Shown piece by piece: positions 33,201 through 42,577 of a DNA stretch of 64,000 nucleotides (the first letter of the stretch is position 1; each line of letters begins with the position of its first letter). Location: positions 86,536-150,535 of the forward strand of contig CAYPFY010000008.1 of assembly GCA_964410105.1 (NCBI GenBank), read 5' to 3'. The notes under the pieces were generated by a model, which made no database searches, was not told the origin of the DNA, and worked only from the letters and a program-made list of their open reading frames with translations. The stretch is from CAYPFY01 sp964410105. GTDB taxonomy: Bacteria > Bacteroidota > Ignavibacteria > UBA10030 > SZUA-254. The position numbers were made by a program, and so were the translations under genes.

Positions 33201-35897
33201 CTATTTTATGATCAGCATCTTCTTGATTGCGCCGAAGCTTCCGGCACGGAGGCTGTAGAAATAGACCCCGGTGCTAAGATTGGGCGCATCGAAGCGGACC
33301 GAATGGGCCCCGGCGCCGAAGGAAGCGTTGTCTAAAACCGTTGCCACCTCCTGGCCGAGGAGATTATACACCTTCAGAGTGACGGTAGAGACCGCCGGCA
33401 GATCGAAGGCAATCTGCGTCGACGGATTGAACGGATTCGGATAATTCTGGTAGAGCGTAAACTGTTTCGGCAATGCCGCGGGTTGAGCCGCCAGGCTCAG
33501 AGAACCTTTCGAATTCACGCGGACTGATCCCTGACCCTTAACGGCGGCGATCAGTTTTCCCGAAGCGTCTGAAAGATTGTAGCCGCCCGGCTGAACGACG
33601 GACCAGGACAGTGTCAGGGGGGCGAGAGCCGAATTGATGAGAATCGTGGAACTTCCTGAGCCGACAAATTCCACCAAGCGCTGAGAAGCGAAGCGCACGT
33701 CGAGGGCATCATCGGGTCCCTGCGGGGGCATTTCAAAGAACGCAGGGTCGAGCCCGTTCTGGCGGGTTCCGAAGTAAAGAGTCTGCTCGGCGCCCGACGC
33801 ATCGCGCACAGTGATCGTATTCATGTGAGAGAGGGGATTCTCTGACCTGGGTGCGGAGCTCGTCCCCGTCATCGTCAGCGATCCGCCCGAGGACAGTTTC
33901 ACCCAGTAACCCTTCCCCGGTTCCAGCGATGTGGCGAGAGAATAGCTTCCGCTGTATCCGAAGAACCCTGTTGCCAGGATACCCGGGGGATTCGTTGCGA
34001 TAGAAGAAACCGGGACCGAAGAGGAGACCGCTCCGATAAGATTCCACCCTGCGGGGAGCGTCAGGGACTGGGAGGTCCTCGGGGTGCCGGGAATATTGAG
34101 GGTCTGCAGGGACGGGAATTTTATCCAATATCCGACCCCGTAATCGAGAACTGATGTCAGCAAATAGCCGGGCCGGGTATACTTAAATGCGCCGGCGCTG
34201 GACGTGGGATAGACCGCGGACCGGTGGGCATCCGCCACGGTGGAGGGGAGAGAAACAAGATTCCAGCGTGGTTGGACGCTCAGCGTCGTATACTGGGAAC
34301 CCGGCGAGGCGTCTGTCAACTGGGCATTCACGATCGTCGTCGTCGGGGAACTGTTTGAATAATCCACCGGAACCGGGATACTCGCATCCGACAGCCCCGG
34401 TTTCTGGACGAGCAGGGTATAGGTGCCCGTGGCAAGGCCTGTAGCGGTAAAACTCCCGTCGCTCCCGCTCAGCGCAGAGGTGACGGGGGAGTTCGAGGCA
34501 TCGGTCACGGTAATGATGGCCCCGTCGACGGGGGTAGAGCCCGAGCCGGGGGAAGACTGGCTTATGATGCCGCTGATGCTATTCAAACCCTCTTCCGATT
34601 CGGAGAGCACATAGATATCGATCCCCGTGATCGCCGAGCCGGTCACAGCGACGGTTGACGCGCTGTCGCGGAAGGCTGTTCCGCCGGTCACGGAATAAAA
34701 CGTCGGAATATAATCATGGCCGGCGTAGGCCAGGACAAGGTAAGACCCGTCGGGGAGGTGATCGAGAGTATAGACGCCGTTACTATCGCTCCGAGTGAAA
34801 GCGGCGTGCCCGTCGAAGTGATGGTCGTGATCGCGGTGGAAAGCGACCACGTGGCTGATGAGCCCCGTGCTATCCTTGGCGCTCCGGATCACTCCGCTGA
34901 TTGAGCCGGTGGCGAGAGAACGCGCTTTCAGATTAAAATCGATACCTGAGGAATCGCTCTTCAGGTCAAGATGATCCGCTTCGAGCGGAGTATCGCGGTG
35001 GTTCCAGAATTGCGGGAGAAAATGCTCGGCCCACGCCCCGACGACATACGTCCCACCGGGAAGGAGCATATGATAATGACCGGCCGAATCGGTCTGAGCG
35101 GACCTGAGAGCATCGCAGTCGTGGTGGTTATCGTCGTAGCCGCCGTATCCGTCGAAGCGCAGGAGAAATGCAAAGACGCGTGCGCCTCCGATCGGATTAG
35201 CGGCCGTATCTGACACCGTCCCGGCGAGCGTAAAGAAATGCCTCACGGTATCCCGGGCATGGAGCGTAAAATTCACCGTCACCGAATCGCTGTCATGGAC
35301 GGGGACGGGCGTGGCGTCATGGAATTCGGAGGCCCCGTCGTACCACTGAGGGGCAAAGGCGGGATTATGGGGATCCGCGCGCACAAAATAAGTCGCCGGG
35401 TGCACAGATGAAATTAGATAGTGTCCGCTCCCATCGGTAAAACCGAAGCGTGAAAACCATCCCCGGGACGAATCGAACAACACAATGGCGACATACGGGA
35501 TCCCTGCACCGGTGGTATCGTGCACAAAACCGGCCACGCGTGCGCCCCCCGAGTGATCAAATGTCGAGACCCGGATAAAATTCGAGGGATAACTCTGAAC
35601 CGTATCGTGGTAGACAGCGGTCACCGCATAGTAATACGTTTTGCCCGATTCCACGGACGTATCGTCATAGGCTGTATCGGGAGTCGATGCCAGGACACCG
35701 GGATGGTAACCCTCATCCTGGCCCCGGTAGATTTTGTACAAAGAGGGGGTCACATCCGAATTAGGGCGGTGCCAGAGGAGGGATACTTTTCCGTCGTGAA
35801 ATCTCCCCTCGAGATTGTGAGGCGGCGGCGGCTGGGCGAGGCCGAATGACGCTGTTGCGAGAATCAGAAAAGCAAACAGAAGACGGTGGATTTTCAT
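33201..35897 (-). CDS. Fn3/carboxypeptidase-regulatory-repeat T9SS protein with His-rich segments
   Basis: An 898-residue secreted protein. ATG 35897 is chosen: AAAGGC lies upstream and the product begins with signal KIHRLLFAFLILATASFGLA. One Fn3 domain (about 25-115: LEGRFHDGKVSLLWHRPN) is followed by at least four carboxypeptidase-regulatory-like beta-sandwiches (RVAGFVHDTTGAGIPYVAIV, AGTVSDTAANPIGGARVFAF, SISGVIRSAKDSTG, SISGIISQSSPGSG). Two contain His/Asp clusters (YDDNHHDCD and HRDHDHHFDGH) that could bind metal. The last 360 residues are the shared cassette: RWNLVSLP..GYWIK, GWNLIGAV..GYWVK, LYFGT..FFEMPPQGP and a T9SS domain (QNYPNPFNPSTQIAF, GVYFYSLRAG). No catalytic residues seen; likely a surface adhesin. 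Confidence 0.87.
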   Translation of the reverse strand: MKIHRLLFAFLILATASFGLAQPPPPHNLEGRFHDGKVSLLWHRPNSDVTPSLYKIYRGQDEGYHPGVLASTPDTAYDDTSVESGKTYYYAVTAVYHDTVQSYPSNFIRVSTFDHSGGARVAGFVHDTTGAGIPYVAIVLFDSSRGWFSRFGFTDGSGHYLISSVHPATYFVRADPHNPAFAPQWYDGASEFHDATPVPVHDSDSVTVNFTLHARDTVRHFFTLAGTVSDTAANPIGGARVFAFLLRFDGYGGYDDNHHDCDALRSAQTDSAGHYHMLLPGGTYVVGAWAEHFLPQFWNHRDTPLEADHLDLKSDSSGIDFNLKARSLATGSISGVIRSAKDSTGLISHVVAFHRDHDHHFDGHAAFTRSDSNGVYTLDHLPDGSYLVLAYAGHDYIPTFYSVTGGTAFRDSASTVAVTGSAITGIDIYVLSESEEGLNSISGIISQSSPGSGSTPVDGAIITVTDASNSPVTSALSGSDGSFTATGLATGTYTLLVQKPGLSDASIPVPVDYSNSSPTTTIVNAQLTDASPGSQYTTLSVQPRWNLVSLPSTVADAHRSAVYPTSSAGAFKYTRPGYLLTSVLDYGVGYWIKFPSLQTLNIPGTPRTSQSLTLPAGWNLIGAVSSSVPVSSIATNPPGILATGFFGYSGSYSLATSLEPGKGYWVKLSSGGSLTMTGTSSAPRSENPLSHMNTITVRDASGAEQTLYFGTRQNGLDPAFFEMPPQGPDDALDVRFASQRLVEFVGSGSSTILINSALAPLTLSWSVVQPGGYNLSDASGKLIAAVKGQGSVRVNSKGSLSLAAQPAALPKQFTLYQNYPNPFNPSTQIAFDLPAVSTVTLKVYNLLGQEVATVLDNASFGAGAHSVRFDAPNLSTGVYFYSLRAGSFGAIKKMLIIK

Positions 35898-35921
35898 AAG
35901 AGCCTTTCTGCAAGAGGGGAT

Positions 35922-35960
35922 GCTACATATAATGTAGCAGAAAAGAAGGGACACTTACAA
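35922..35960 (-). promoter_or_regulatory. Promoter with palindromic operator-like site, for the repeat-domain T9SS gene
   Basis: On the minus strand TTGTAA (35960-35955), 18 bases, TACATT (35936-35931). The -10 falls inside a perfect palindrome GCTACAT-ATA-ATGTAGC (35922-35938), as if a dimeric repressor could cover it. The start codon is 25 bases beyond the palindrome. Confidence 0.42.
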
Positions 35961-36092
35961 TAGATAAGTAAAATTTAATTCTGAAAAATCCGGATAAATC
36001 ATCCGCGCGGGGACCGGGGCACCGATTGAATATTTTCGGGCAAAGCGAGAAAAGCTTGCTTAATCGCAATAATTTATCTAATATCGTCGCTG

Positions 36093-37163
36093 ATGAAACG
36101 CACCGTCCTATTCACAATCCTGGCCGTCTCAGCAATCTGTTCGGCCCAGCCGCGGGCAGAAAACGCCGTCATCATCACCATAGACGGTCTCCGCTGGCAG
36201 GAAATCTTCAGTGGGATGGACACCTCCATTGCACAAGATCCCCGATTCAATCAGGGGGACAGCGCGGGGATATTCCAGCTCTATGGCGATAAAGACCCGG
36301 AAGAAAGGCGGAAAAAACTCTTCCCCTTCCTCTGGGGCACGGTACGTGCCGGGGGACGTCTGTACGGCAACAGATTTTATGGCAACAAGGTCGATGACGC
36401 GAATCCCTACTGGTTTTCCTACCCCGGGTACAGCGAGATTTTCTGTGGATTCGTCGACACCGCGATCAACACAAACGAATTCCCGGACAACCCCCACACG
36501 AACATCCTTGAATTCCTCAACACTCTTGGAAAATACAGAGGGAGGGTAGGCGCATTCTGTTCATGGGACGCCTTCGAAAGGATCCTCAATGAGAAAAGAA
36601 GCGGGATCCCGGTCGTTTCGGCATTTGAACCATGCGGGGGATCGTCGCCCACCCCGAAAGAAACCCTGCTCAACGAAATGTTAGAAAACTCCTACAAGCC
36701 ATGGGGTTCTGAGGAATGTCTCGACATGTTCACCCATTACGAGGCGGTGGATTACATTGAAACCCGAAAGCCCAGAATTCTCTACATCGCTTACGGCGAA
36801 ACGGATGAGTGGGCGCACTCCGGGATGTACAGGAACTACCTCTCGGCGGCCCATCAGGTCGATGCATGGATGGGTGAGATCTGGCAAAAACTTCAAAATG
36901 ATGCACAGTACCGCGACAGGACGGCACTCCTCGTCACTGTTGATCATGGGAGAGGGGGGCAAGCCTGGACCAGCCATGGCCGCAAAATCGGGGACTCACA
37001 TGAAACGTGGCTTGTGCTCATGTGCCCGGGCATCACGCCGGAAGGAGAAATGAGAACGGAAATACAGATTTTCGAGAAACAATACGCCCAGACGATCGCC
37101 TCGTTGCTCGGGGTAACGTTCACCGCAGCGCATCCGATCGCGGAAAAGATCGACCTCAGATAG
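36093..37163 (+). CDS. Secreted alkaline-phosphatase-superfamily hydrolase
   Basis: A 356-residue protein with signal peptide (KRTVLFTILAVSAICSAQ). Superfamily marks: first metal Asp in VIITIDGLRWQEIFSGMD; putative nucleophile region YWFSYPGYSEIFCG; second metal cluster YGETDEWAHSGMYRNYL (Asp and His) and TVDHGRGGQ (Asp-His) near the C-terminus. This resembles the group often labelled phosphoglyceromutase-like or type I phosphodiesterase-like phosphatases of Bacteroidota. Substrate unknown. No ribosome site is evident. Its stop is three bases from that of the convergent DinB gene. Confidence 0.85.
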   Translation: MKRTVLFTILAVSAICSAQPRAENAVIITIDGLRWQEIFSGMDTSIAQDPRFNQGDSAGIFQLYGDKDPEERRKKLFPFLWGTVRAGGRLYGNRFYGNKVDDANPYWFSYPGYSEIFCGFVDTAINTNEFPDNPHTNILEFLNTLGKYRGRVGAFCSWDAFERILNEKRSGIPVVSAFEPCGGSSPTPKETLLNEMLENSYKPWGSEECLDMFTHYEAVDYIETRKPRILYIAYGETDEWAHSGMYRNYLSAAHQVDAWMGEIWQKLQNDAQYRDRTALLVTVDHGRGGQAWTSHGRKIGDSHETWLVLMCPGITPEGEMRTEIQIFEKQYAQTIASLLGVTFTAAHPIAEKIDLR

Positions 37164-37166
37164 TCA

Positions 37167-37661
37167 TCACGTCCAGGGCTCATCGGCGGAAGGGCCGTAG
37201 ATAGACGGCACCTTCGCCCCGATCAGACGCAGATACAGTGAAAACTGTCCCCTGTGGTGAACCATATCCATCAGCATGAGCCACAGCACATCGCCGCGCC
37301 GGACCTGGCCCATCTGCTTTGGGCCGGTAGCGAAGGCCATCGTAGAATTCCAGTCCGACTCGGGCATGTCTTTCACCATAGGCAGCACGTACTGGTACGT
37401 CTTCTCGAGGGCCCAGAGAACGTCGGGGAAATTGGGGGGCGCTTTGAAATCCCTCGTCCTCGATAAATCGATTTCCCCCTTCACCACCCCCTCGGCGACA
37501 TTCAGTTCCGCGATAAACACTCCGGCCAGCTCATTCGCAGCTTTGGTTTTTTCTGCGGTCGGTTTAAAATGATCATAACCGGCGGGAAGCGACTTCAAAA
37601 CCTTCATCGTCGTCGCGTGTTCACGTTCCCAGGCAGCGACAAGCATTTCTTTCTCGGTCAT
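37167..37661 (-). CDS. DinB-like four-helix protein
   Basis: A 164-residue DinB/YfiT-superfamily protein: WEREHATTMKVLKSLPAGYD, then MDMVHHRGQFSLYLRLIGAK and VPSIYGPSADE at the C-terminus, as usual for this family. The metal-binding His residues are the His in the first helix (WEREH) and the HH pair. Members are thiol transferases or hydrolases using bacillithiol-like cofactors, or unknown. It lies 47 bases behind the subtilase gene on the same strand. Confidence 0.88.
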   Translation of the reverse strand: MTEKEMLVAAWEREHATTMKVLKSLPAGYDHFKPTAEKTKAANELAGVFIAELNVAEGVVKGEIDLSRTRDFKAPPNFPDVLWALEKTYQYVLPMVKDMPESDWNSTMAFATGPKQMGQVRRGDVLWLMLMDMVHHRGQFSLYLRLIGAKVPSIYGPSADEPWT

Positions 37662-37708
37662 AAACTGTCACATAAGAAATTGTAATAGTGGTAATAGTTT
37701 TTACAGAC

Positions 37709-40700
37709 TCATCGAACGAGAAGCATCTTCCTCACCTCGGTGAAGCGTTGTGCGGGAAGATCCAGGGCCGCGGCATCCATTCTGAGGAAATACACCCCGC
37801 TTGCGGCATCGGCAGGGTACCAGTCGACGGCCCGATAGCCCGCATCCTCGACCCCGTCGATAAGAGTAGCCACCTCCTGGCCGAGAACGTCAAAGACCTT
37901 CAGTGACACCCTGCTCGGGCGTGGAATTTCCAGACGGATCGACGTTTTGGGATTAAACGGGTTGGGAAAATTCTGATGCAGGGCATAGAGATGTGGCAGC
38001 GCTGCTCCGGAAAACCTCAGTGCGACGTTCGACTGTGAGGTCACACCCTCAATGGCTCCGCTCGAGTCAAGCGGGATATTTTTCGACCCTACGAGCAAAG
38101 AAGCAGAAAGTTTCTGATGAACGGTCCAGGCGATGGAGAGTGGGTATTGCGCCGACGATATTCTCACGAAAAACTCCTCGGATCCGTGCCCGGGAACGGC
38201 CAGGGACTGATCATTCGGAAAGCGGGCATCGAACGCCCCGTCGGGAGGACGCGGCGGCAGTTCAAAAAAGCCGGCATCTGTCGCCGGAGCGCCGAAATAA
38301 AGTGTTGCCGAACGCCCCTTGGCGTCACGGACAACCAGTTCGCCAAGATTTTTTGTAAAATCCCGATCCCCGGCGCGGTCCATGTGAGATTCGGCGTCCA
38401 TGAGGATCTTTCCGGGATGATTCGTCTTCACCCAGTAAGCGTGGCCGGGGCGGATAGAATCTGCGGGATGATAGGCGCCATCAAACTCATAGAAGGGTGA
38501 GATCACGATCCCGGGAGGAGATGTGACGATCGAGCTCCGGGCAACGGGATAGGAAACAGACCCCACAAGATTCCAGAGCTCGGCGACATCGAGCGAGAGA
38601 TTGTTAAGGGGAAATCCTGAAAAACTCAGCGTTGAATCGGAAAGTTTCTTCCAATAACCCCTACCGATTACCAGAGTATCCTCCTTCGCGTAGCGATTCC
38701 TGAAGGAGAAAACATTCCGGAGAACATAGGGGCAGGCCGGATCGACGGGGAGGGAGATCAACTGCCAGTTTGGGGCGAGTCGGGCAGTAACCAAAACAGC
38801 CGAACCCGGCCCGACGCCGGTTCCGGAGACCTTTAATGTATCTGCATTATCCAGGGCAAAGACCACATGGCCGTTCTTCTCCCCCGCTGAGAGGGGTGTA
38901 AAGGTAGCAGTGTAAGCAAGATCACCATAGGGAGGGATAGAGATCCCGCGGGAGGGTGAAATCGCAAACTCGGGATGATCGGAGCGGACGGATTGCACGA
39001 CAAGATCACGCGAGACGCTGAGGTTCCGGACATCGACCGTAAGACTCCCGTGGCAACCCACGCCGACTGAATCGAAGTTCAGCGTCCTCTCCGAGACGAA
39101 GGCAGTGCCGCTCGTAAACGCCGGTTCCGCCCTGTAGTCTAGCGACGCGGTCGGCTTCGCCATAAGAATCCTCAGCGAATAAAATCCGGGGGGGAGCCCG
39201 TCGGGAAGCCGCGCGTGAAGCACAGTATCTGCCCAGGCTGCCGGGAGATTCGTCCATCCCGTATCCTGCAAAGAACGGTAAAAAACCGAGACCGTCGTCG
39301 GAACCGAATCTCTGCCGGGGGTAACGAGAATCTCATTGGGAGGGAGAGAGTCGGGGAGATTCCCGTCGCGGAGAAGTTGCAGATTCACAATCCGCGGCGA
39401 ACTGCCATTCGATCCGGAGACGATTACCGATACTTTGGCGCGGAGAGAACCGACCTGATAATTCTCAAACGATACCGTGAGTTTACAGGGGGATTGGGAC
39501 ACATTATAGCTTTTTGAATCCGACCATAACGGCCCGTTCCGGAGCGTATCGGCGAATGTGGAGTTGCCGGCGGAGAGCGTCAGAGGCAGTCTTGCGGAGG
39601 TAACATCACCGAGCGGGCTCACAAAATAGCTCTCCATCCACGGTTGAATTTGCACAGAATATCCGGTAAAGGAGACACCCCCGGTCCAGATGGGGATCAT
39701 CGCTCCGACCGGCTCGGTGAACGATTTTGCAACGGACGAAAACTTCGGAACGTTCCCCGCTGCGGGAAACGGATACCAGGAAAACTTCATTGTATCCGGC
39801 TCTAAGACCGAGACGGAGCTGGTCATGTAGCGAAGATTTCCCGGAAAGGACCCGGTGTCGGTTGCAACCCAGTACCTCACGGTTCTGAAATCTGCGTCCT
39901 CGGGGGCGGGGGAATAAAGACCCGTCATCGTCATCGGCGAAGAAAGCGAGGCGAGAGTGGAGCCGAAACCGAACGCCGAGGAATAGAGCAGGGGGGTAAT
40001 ACTGAGAGCCCGGGCGGGCGGGTCGGGAAAAAAGCGATAGTTCACCCGTTTGAAAAGCGTCGGATCATTCATCAGAACAGCGGGCCCTGTGATCCCCTCC
40101 TTCAGAAGGAATAAGGACTGGTAAAAAGTATTCCCGTTTGCGAGGAGAAAACCCTTCTCGATCCGGTAATCGGGGCTGAGGGTGGAAAAAAACTGATGTG
40201 TACGGAGCGAGGGCGAACCCGAGAGAAGCCAGAGGCGGAAGCGCGAGCCATTGCGGCTGATCGATTCGCTCGAAATCCCTGAGGGGTTCACGGCATTACC
40301 CTGAGGGTCAAAAGTTCTGAATGACACCTCGTGACCGGCTTCGGACTTGTGCACGGACACCGAGCGGATGCCGTTCACTTCTATACCCTCCTTCACCACG
40401 AGCATTGAATCAAAGTAATAGAACGATTCCACATCAAACGTATCTGCGGGGACGAGAAATGCCATGCTATCATTACCCGGCGCCTGGATGCTGAAGAAGG
40501 AGCTGTCATTACGGTTATGGATGAAAACAAAGAGGGGGGGATCATCGAACCTCAGCTTCAGGACGGGGCTCTTGATGAGCACAGCGGGAATCGAGACCGA
40601 TTGAGTTGACGACACGGCAAGAATCTTCGTCCCATAGGAGGGGGGAGACGATGACGGGAAGGGAAGAACGGAATTATCGACGCGCAAAGTCACTTCCACC

Positions 40701-42304
40701 TTGGCGGAATCGCCGGGAGAAACCGTGACGGCGTCGGAGCTGAACGAAAGAGTCATCCCGGCCGGAACGTCGGGAGTGTGAGAAAGGAGAACCGTTTCGG
40801 TCGTCTGGTGAAAATTATGAATCGTCAGAGTCTCATAATCATACCAGACCGGTTGAGACACATCGTCGAGGCCGAAGCTGAGACTGGGGGGGGTGATAAT
40901 GAGACTATCCCGGGCTGCGCGGAGCACATCCAGTCTACCGCTCCCCTGGGTCCAGGAATCAAGCGAAAGATCGGCGGCTGATTCAAGAATTGCGGCCTTG
41001 ACCTCATCGGGCGCAAGGGAGGGGAAAATCTGTCTCAGAAGCGCTGCGGCACCGGCCACATGGGGGGTGGCCATAGACGTACCGCTGTAGGAAACATATC
41101 CGCCCCCCCGCTTGGCGGAACTGATGGCGACGCCGGGCGCGACGACATCGGGTTTCAGGGCAAAGATCAGATTCGTGGGGCCGCGAGAGCTGAAGTACGC
41201 GACATCGGTAGGCGAATACGTTGCGCCGACGGTGAGCGCCCTGCGTGCGCACCCGGGAGAGGCGATAGACTGGTACCGGGGGCCGCTGTTCCCGGCCGCC
41301 ACGGCGCAGACGATCCCTGCGGCGGTGGCGTGATCGATTGCGGTTGAAACGGGATCATCGGGATCGCCGGAGCCGCCGAGGCTCATACTTATCACCTTGA
41401 TCGGAGTGGGGGTAAGCGGGTTCCCGTCGGGGTCGAGCGCCCGTTCGATCCCGGCGATAACTCCGGAAAACGTTCCGGACCCGCGGGCATTCAGCACCTT
41501 GAATGCCCAAAGACTCGCCTTATAGGCAACCCCCCGCAAATTCGTAGGCGGGGGGCCGTCTCCGGCGGCGATTCCGGCGACATGAGTCCCGTGGCCGTGA
41601 TCATCCATCGGATCCGCGTCGTTATTCACGATGTCGTATCCTCCCACCACCTTTGAATTCGGAAAGGGGGCGCCGCCGAGCGCTTCATGAAAATAATCGA
41701 TCCCTGTGTCGATAATAGCGATATCGATATTCTCCCCGTGGCTGCTATAGGCCCCCCAGAAAGCGGGGGCACCGATAACCGCGTTGCTCGAATCATCGAT
41801 CGCCTGGACCGTCCTGTCGTCGTCTATCCTTGACACGTAGGGGAGTCTGCGGAGCTCTTCGAGTACGCGCCGGCTCGCGCGAAGGGCGAATCCGTTCAAT
41901 GCGGACTCATACTCTTGTGTAAACTTCAGAGCTCCCGGCGAAAGAGACGCTATCGACGCGGCGTCGGACCTGAACCGGGCATGTTCCGCATGAAGTGCGT
42001 CGCGGGAAGACGCAATCTTCCCGATCGATCGGGGCTCACCTGCGGGGAACAAGACGCTCAGAGGAGGATTCCTGAACTGCAGTATCACATCATGCTCAGC
42101 GTCGGGATCAACCGACATGATTGAGAAAACGCTGTCCCCCTTCATCACGAGGAGAGCCTGTTCCCCCTGCTGAAGCAGTCGAACATTGTGCATGCCAGCA
42201 GCGGAAACGGGTGATTGCTGATGGGCCGGACTGCTGCAGATAAGCAACAGCGTGACAGCCAGAATAGAAAGTAAGGAGAATCGATTCATCGCTTGGTTCG
42301 TCAT
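37709..42304 (-). CDS. Large S8 subtilisin-family protease with T9SS cassette
   Basis: A 1531-residue protein; GGGGGAG precedes the ATG 42304. Signal peptide to about 35, inhibitor_I9-like propeptide at about 65-170, catalytic domain about 190-460 with Asp199 (IAIIDTGID), His238 (DDHGHGTHVAG), oxyanion Asn339 (AAGNSG) and Ser410 (YSGTSMATPHVAG). Then about 700 residues of beta-sandwich repeats, including choice-of-anchor-D-like SVGVGCHGSLTVDVRN. The last roughly 350 residues are the shared cassette (NWQLISLP..GYWKK, WNLVGSVS..AYWVK, LYFGA..FFELPPRPP, FDARF, QNFPNPFNPKTSIRL, GVYFLRMDA). All catalytic residues are present. Extracellular protein degradation or processing of surface proteins is the expected role. 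Confidence 0.92.
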   Translation of the reverse strand: MTNQAMNRFSLLSILAVTLLLICSSPAHQQSPVSAAGMHNVRLLQQGEQALLVMKGDSVFSIMSVDPDAEHDVILQFRNPPLSVLFPAGEPRSIGKIASSRDALHAEHARFRSDAASIASLSPGALKFTQEYESALNGFALRASRRVLEELRRLPYVSRIDDDRTVQAIDDSSNAVIGAPAFWGAYSSHGENIDIAIIDTGIDYFHEALGGAPFPNSKVVGGYDIVNNDADPMDDHGHGTHVAGIAAGDGPPPTNLRGVAYKASLWAFKVLNARGSGTFSGVIAGIERALDPDGNPLTPTPIKVISMSLGGSGDPDDPVSTAIDHATAAGIVCAVAAGNSGPRYQSIASPGCARRALTVGATYSPTDVAYFSSRGPTNLIFALKPDVVAPGVAISSAKRGGGYVSYSGTSMATPHVAGAAALLRQIFPSLAPDEVKAAILESAADLSLDSWTQGSGRLDVLRAARDSLIITPPSLSFGLDDVSQPVWYDYETLTIHNFHQTTETVLLSHTPDVPAGMTLSFSSDAVTVSPGDSAKVEVTLRVDNSVLPFPSSSPPSYGTKILAVSSTQSVSIPAVLIKSPVLKLRFDDPPLFVFIHNRNDSSFFSIQAPGNDSMAFLVPADTFDVESFYYFDSMLVVKEGIEVNGIRSVSVHKSEAGHEVSFRTFDPQGNAVNPSGISSESISRNGSRFRLWLLSGSPSLRTHQFFSTLSPDYRIEKGFLLANGNTFYQSLFLLKEGITGPAVLMNDPTLFKRVNYRFFPDPPARALSITPLLYSSAFGFGSTLASLSSPMTMTGLYSPAPEDADFRTVRYWVATDTGSFPGNLRYMTSSVSVLEPDTMKFSWYPFPAAGNVPKFSSVAKSFTEPVGAMIPIWTGGVSFTGYSVQIQPWMESYFVSPLGDVTSARLPLTLSAGNSTFADTLRNGPLWSDSKSYNVSQSPCKLTVSFENYQVGSLRAKVSVIVSGSNGSSPRIVNLQLLRDGNLPDSLPPNEILVTPGRDSVPTTVSVFYRSLQDTGWTNLPAAWADTVLHARLPDGLPPGFYSLRILMAKPTASLDYRAEPAFTSGTAFVSERTLNFDSVGVGCHGSLTVDVRNLSVSRDLVVQSVRSDHPEFAISPSRGISIPPYGDLAYTATFTPLSAGEKNGHVVFALDNADTLKVSGTGVGPGSAVLVTARLAPNWQLISLPVDPACPYVLRNVFSFRNRYAKEDTLVIGRGYWKKLSDSTLSFSGFPLNNLSLDVAELWNLVGSVSYPVARSSIVTSPPGIVISPFYEFDGAYHPADSIRPGHAYWVKTNHPGKILMDAESHMDRAGDRDFTKNLGELVVRDAKGRSATLYFGAPATDAGFFELPPRPPDGAFDARFPNDQSLAVPGHGSEEFFVRISSAQYPLSIAWTVHQKLSASLLVGSKNIPLDSSGAIEGVTSQSNVALRFSGAALPHLYALHQNFPNPFNPKTSIRLEIPRPSRVSLKVFDVLGQEVATLIDGVEDAGYRAVDWYPADAASGVYFLRMDAAALDLPAQRFTEVRKMLLVR

Positions 42305-42374
42305 ATCAGGCTCCCCCTGTAGAACGGGGAATCGATCAACCGTGGACGGGAGTGGGGAATGGAGAAATGCCTTA

Positions 42375-42405
42375 ATAATGTACGAAAAGAAATGCGGTGT
42401 GTCAA
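42375..42405 (-). promoter_or_regulatory. Near-consensus sigma-70 promoter of the subtilase gene
   Basis: On the minus strand TTGACA (42405-42400), 17 bases, TACATTAT (42382-42375); expected RNA start about 65 bases before the ATG. The spacer ends in TTCTTTTC, also found in the promoter at 35931-35960. Confidence 0.5.
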
Positions 42406-42577
42406 CACAATGACCGCCCGGACAGGGATCGCAGTATTTCCCACGAAATGGAGTTTCTGTGAAAAGCGGGAATCCTCCCTGCTCTCCCGGCGTTTAATTG
42501 ACGTACGGGTCCCACGACATTGTCCCCCTCTGGAATGAAAAAGGGCTACTCGTCCGCGGGGGAAAGCAAGGCGAGAG

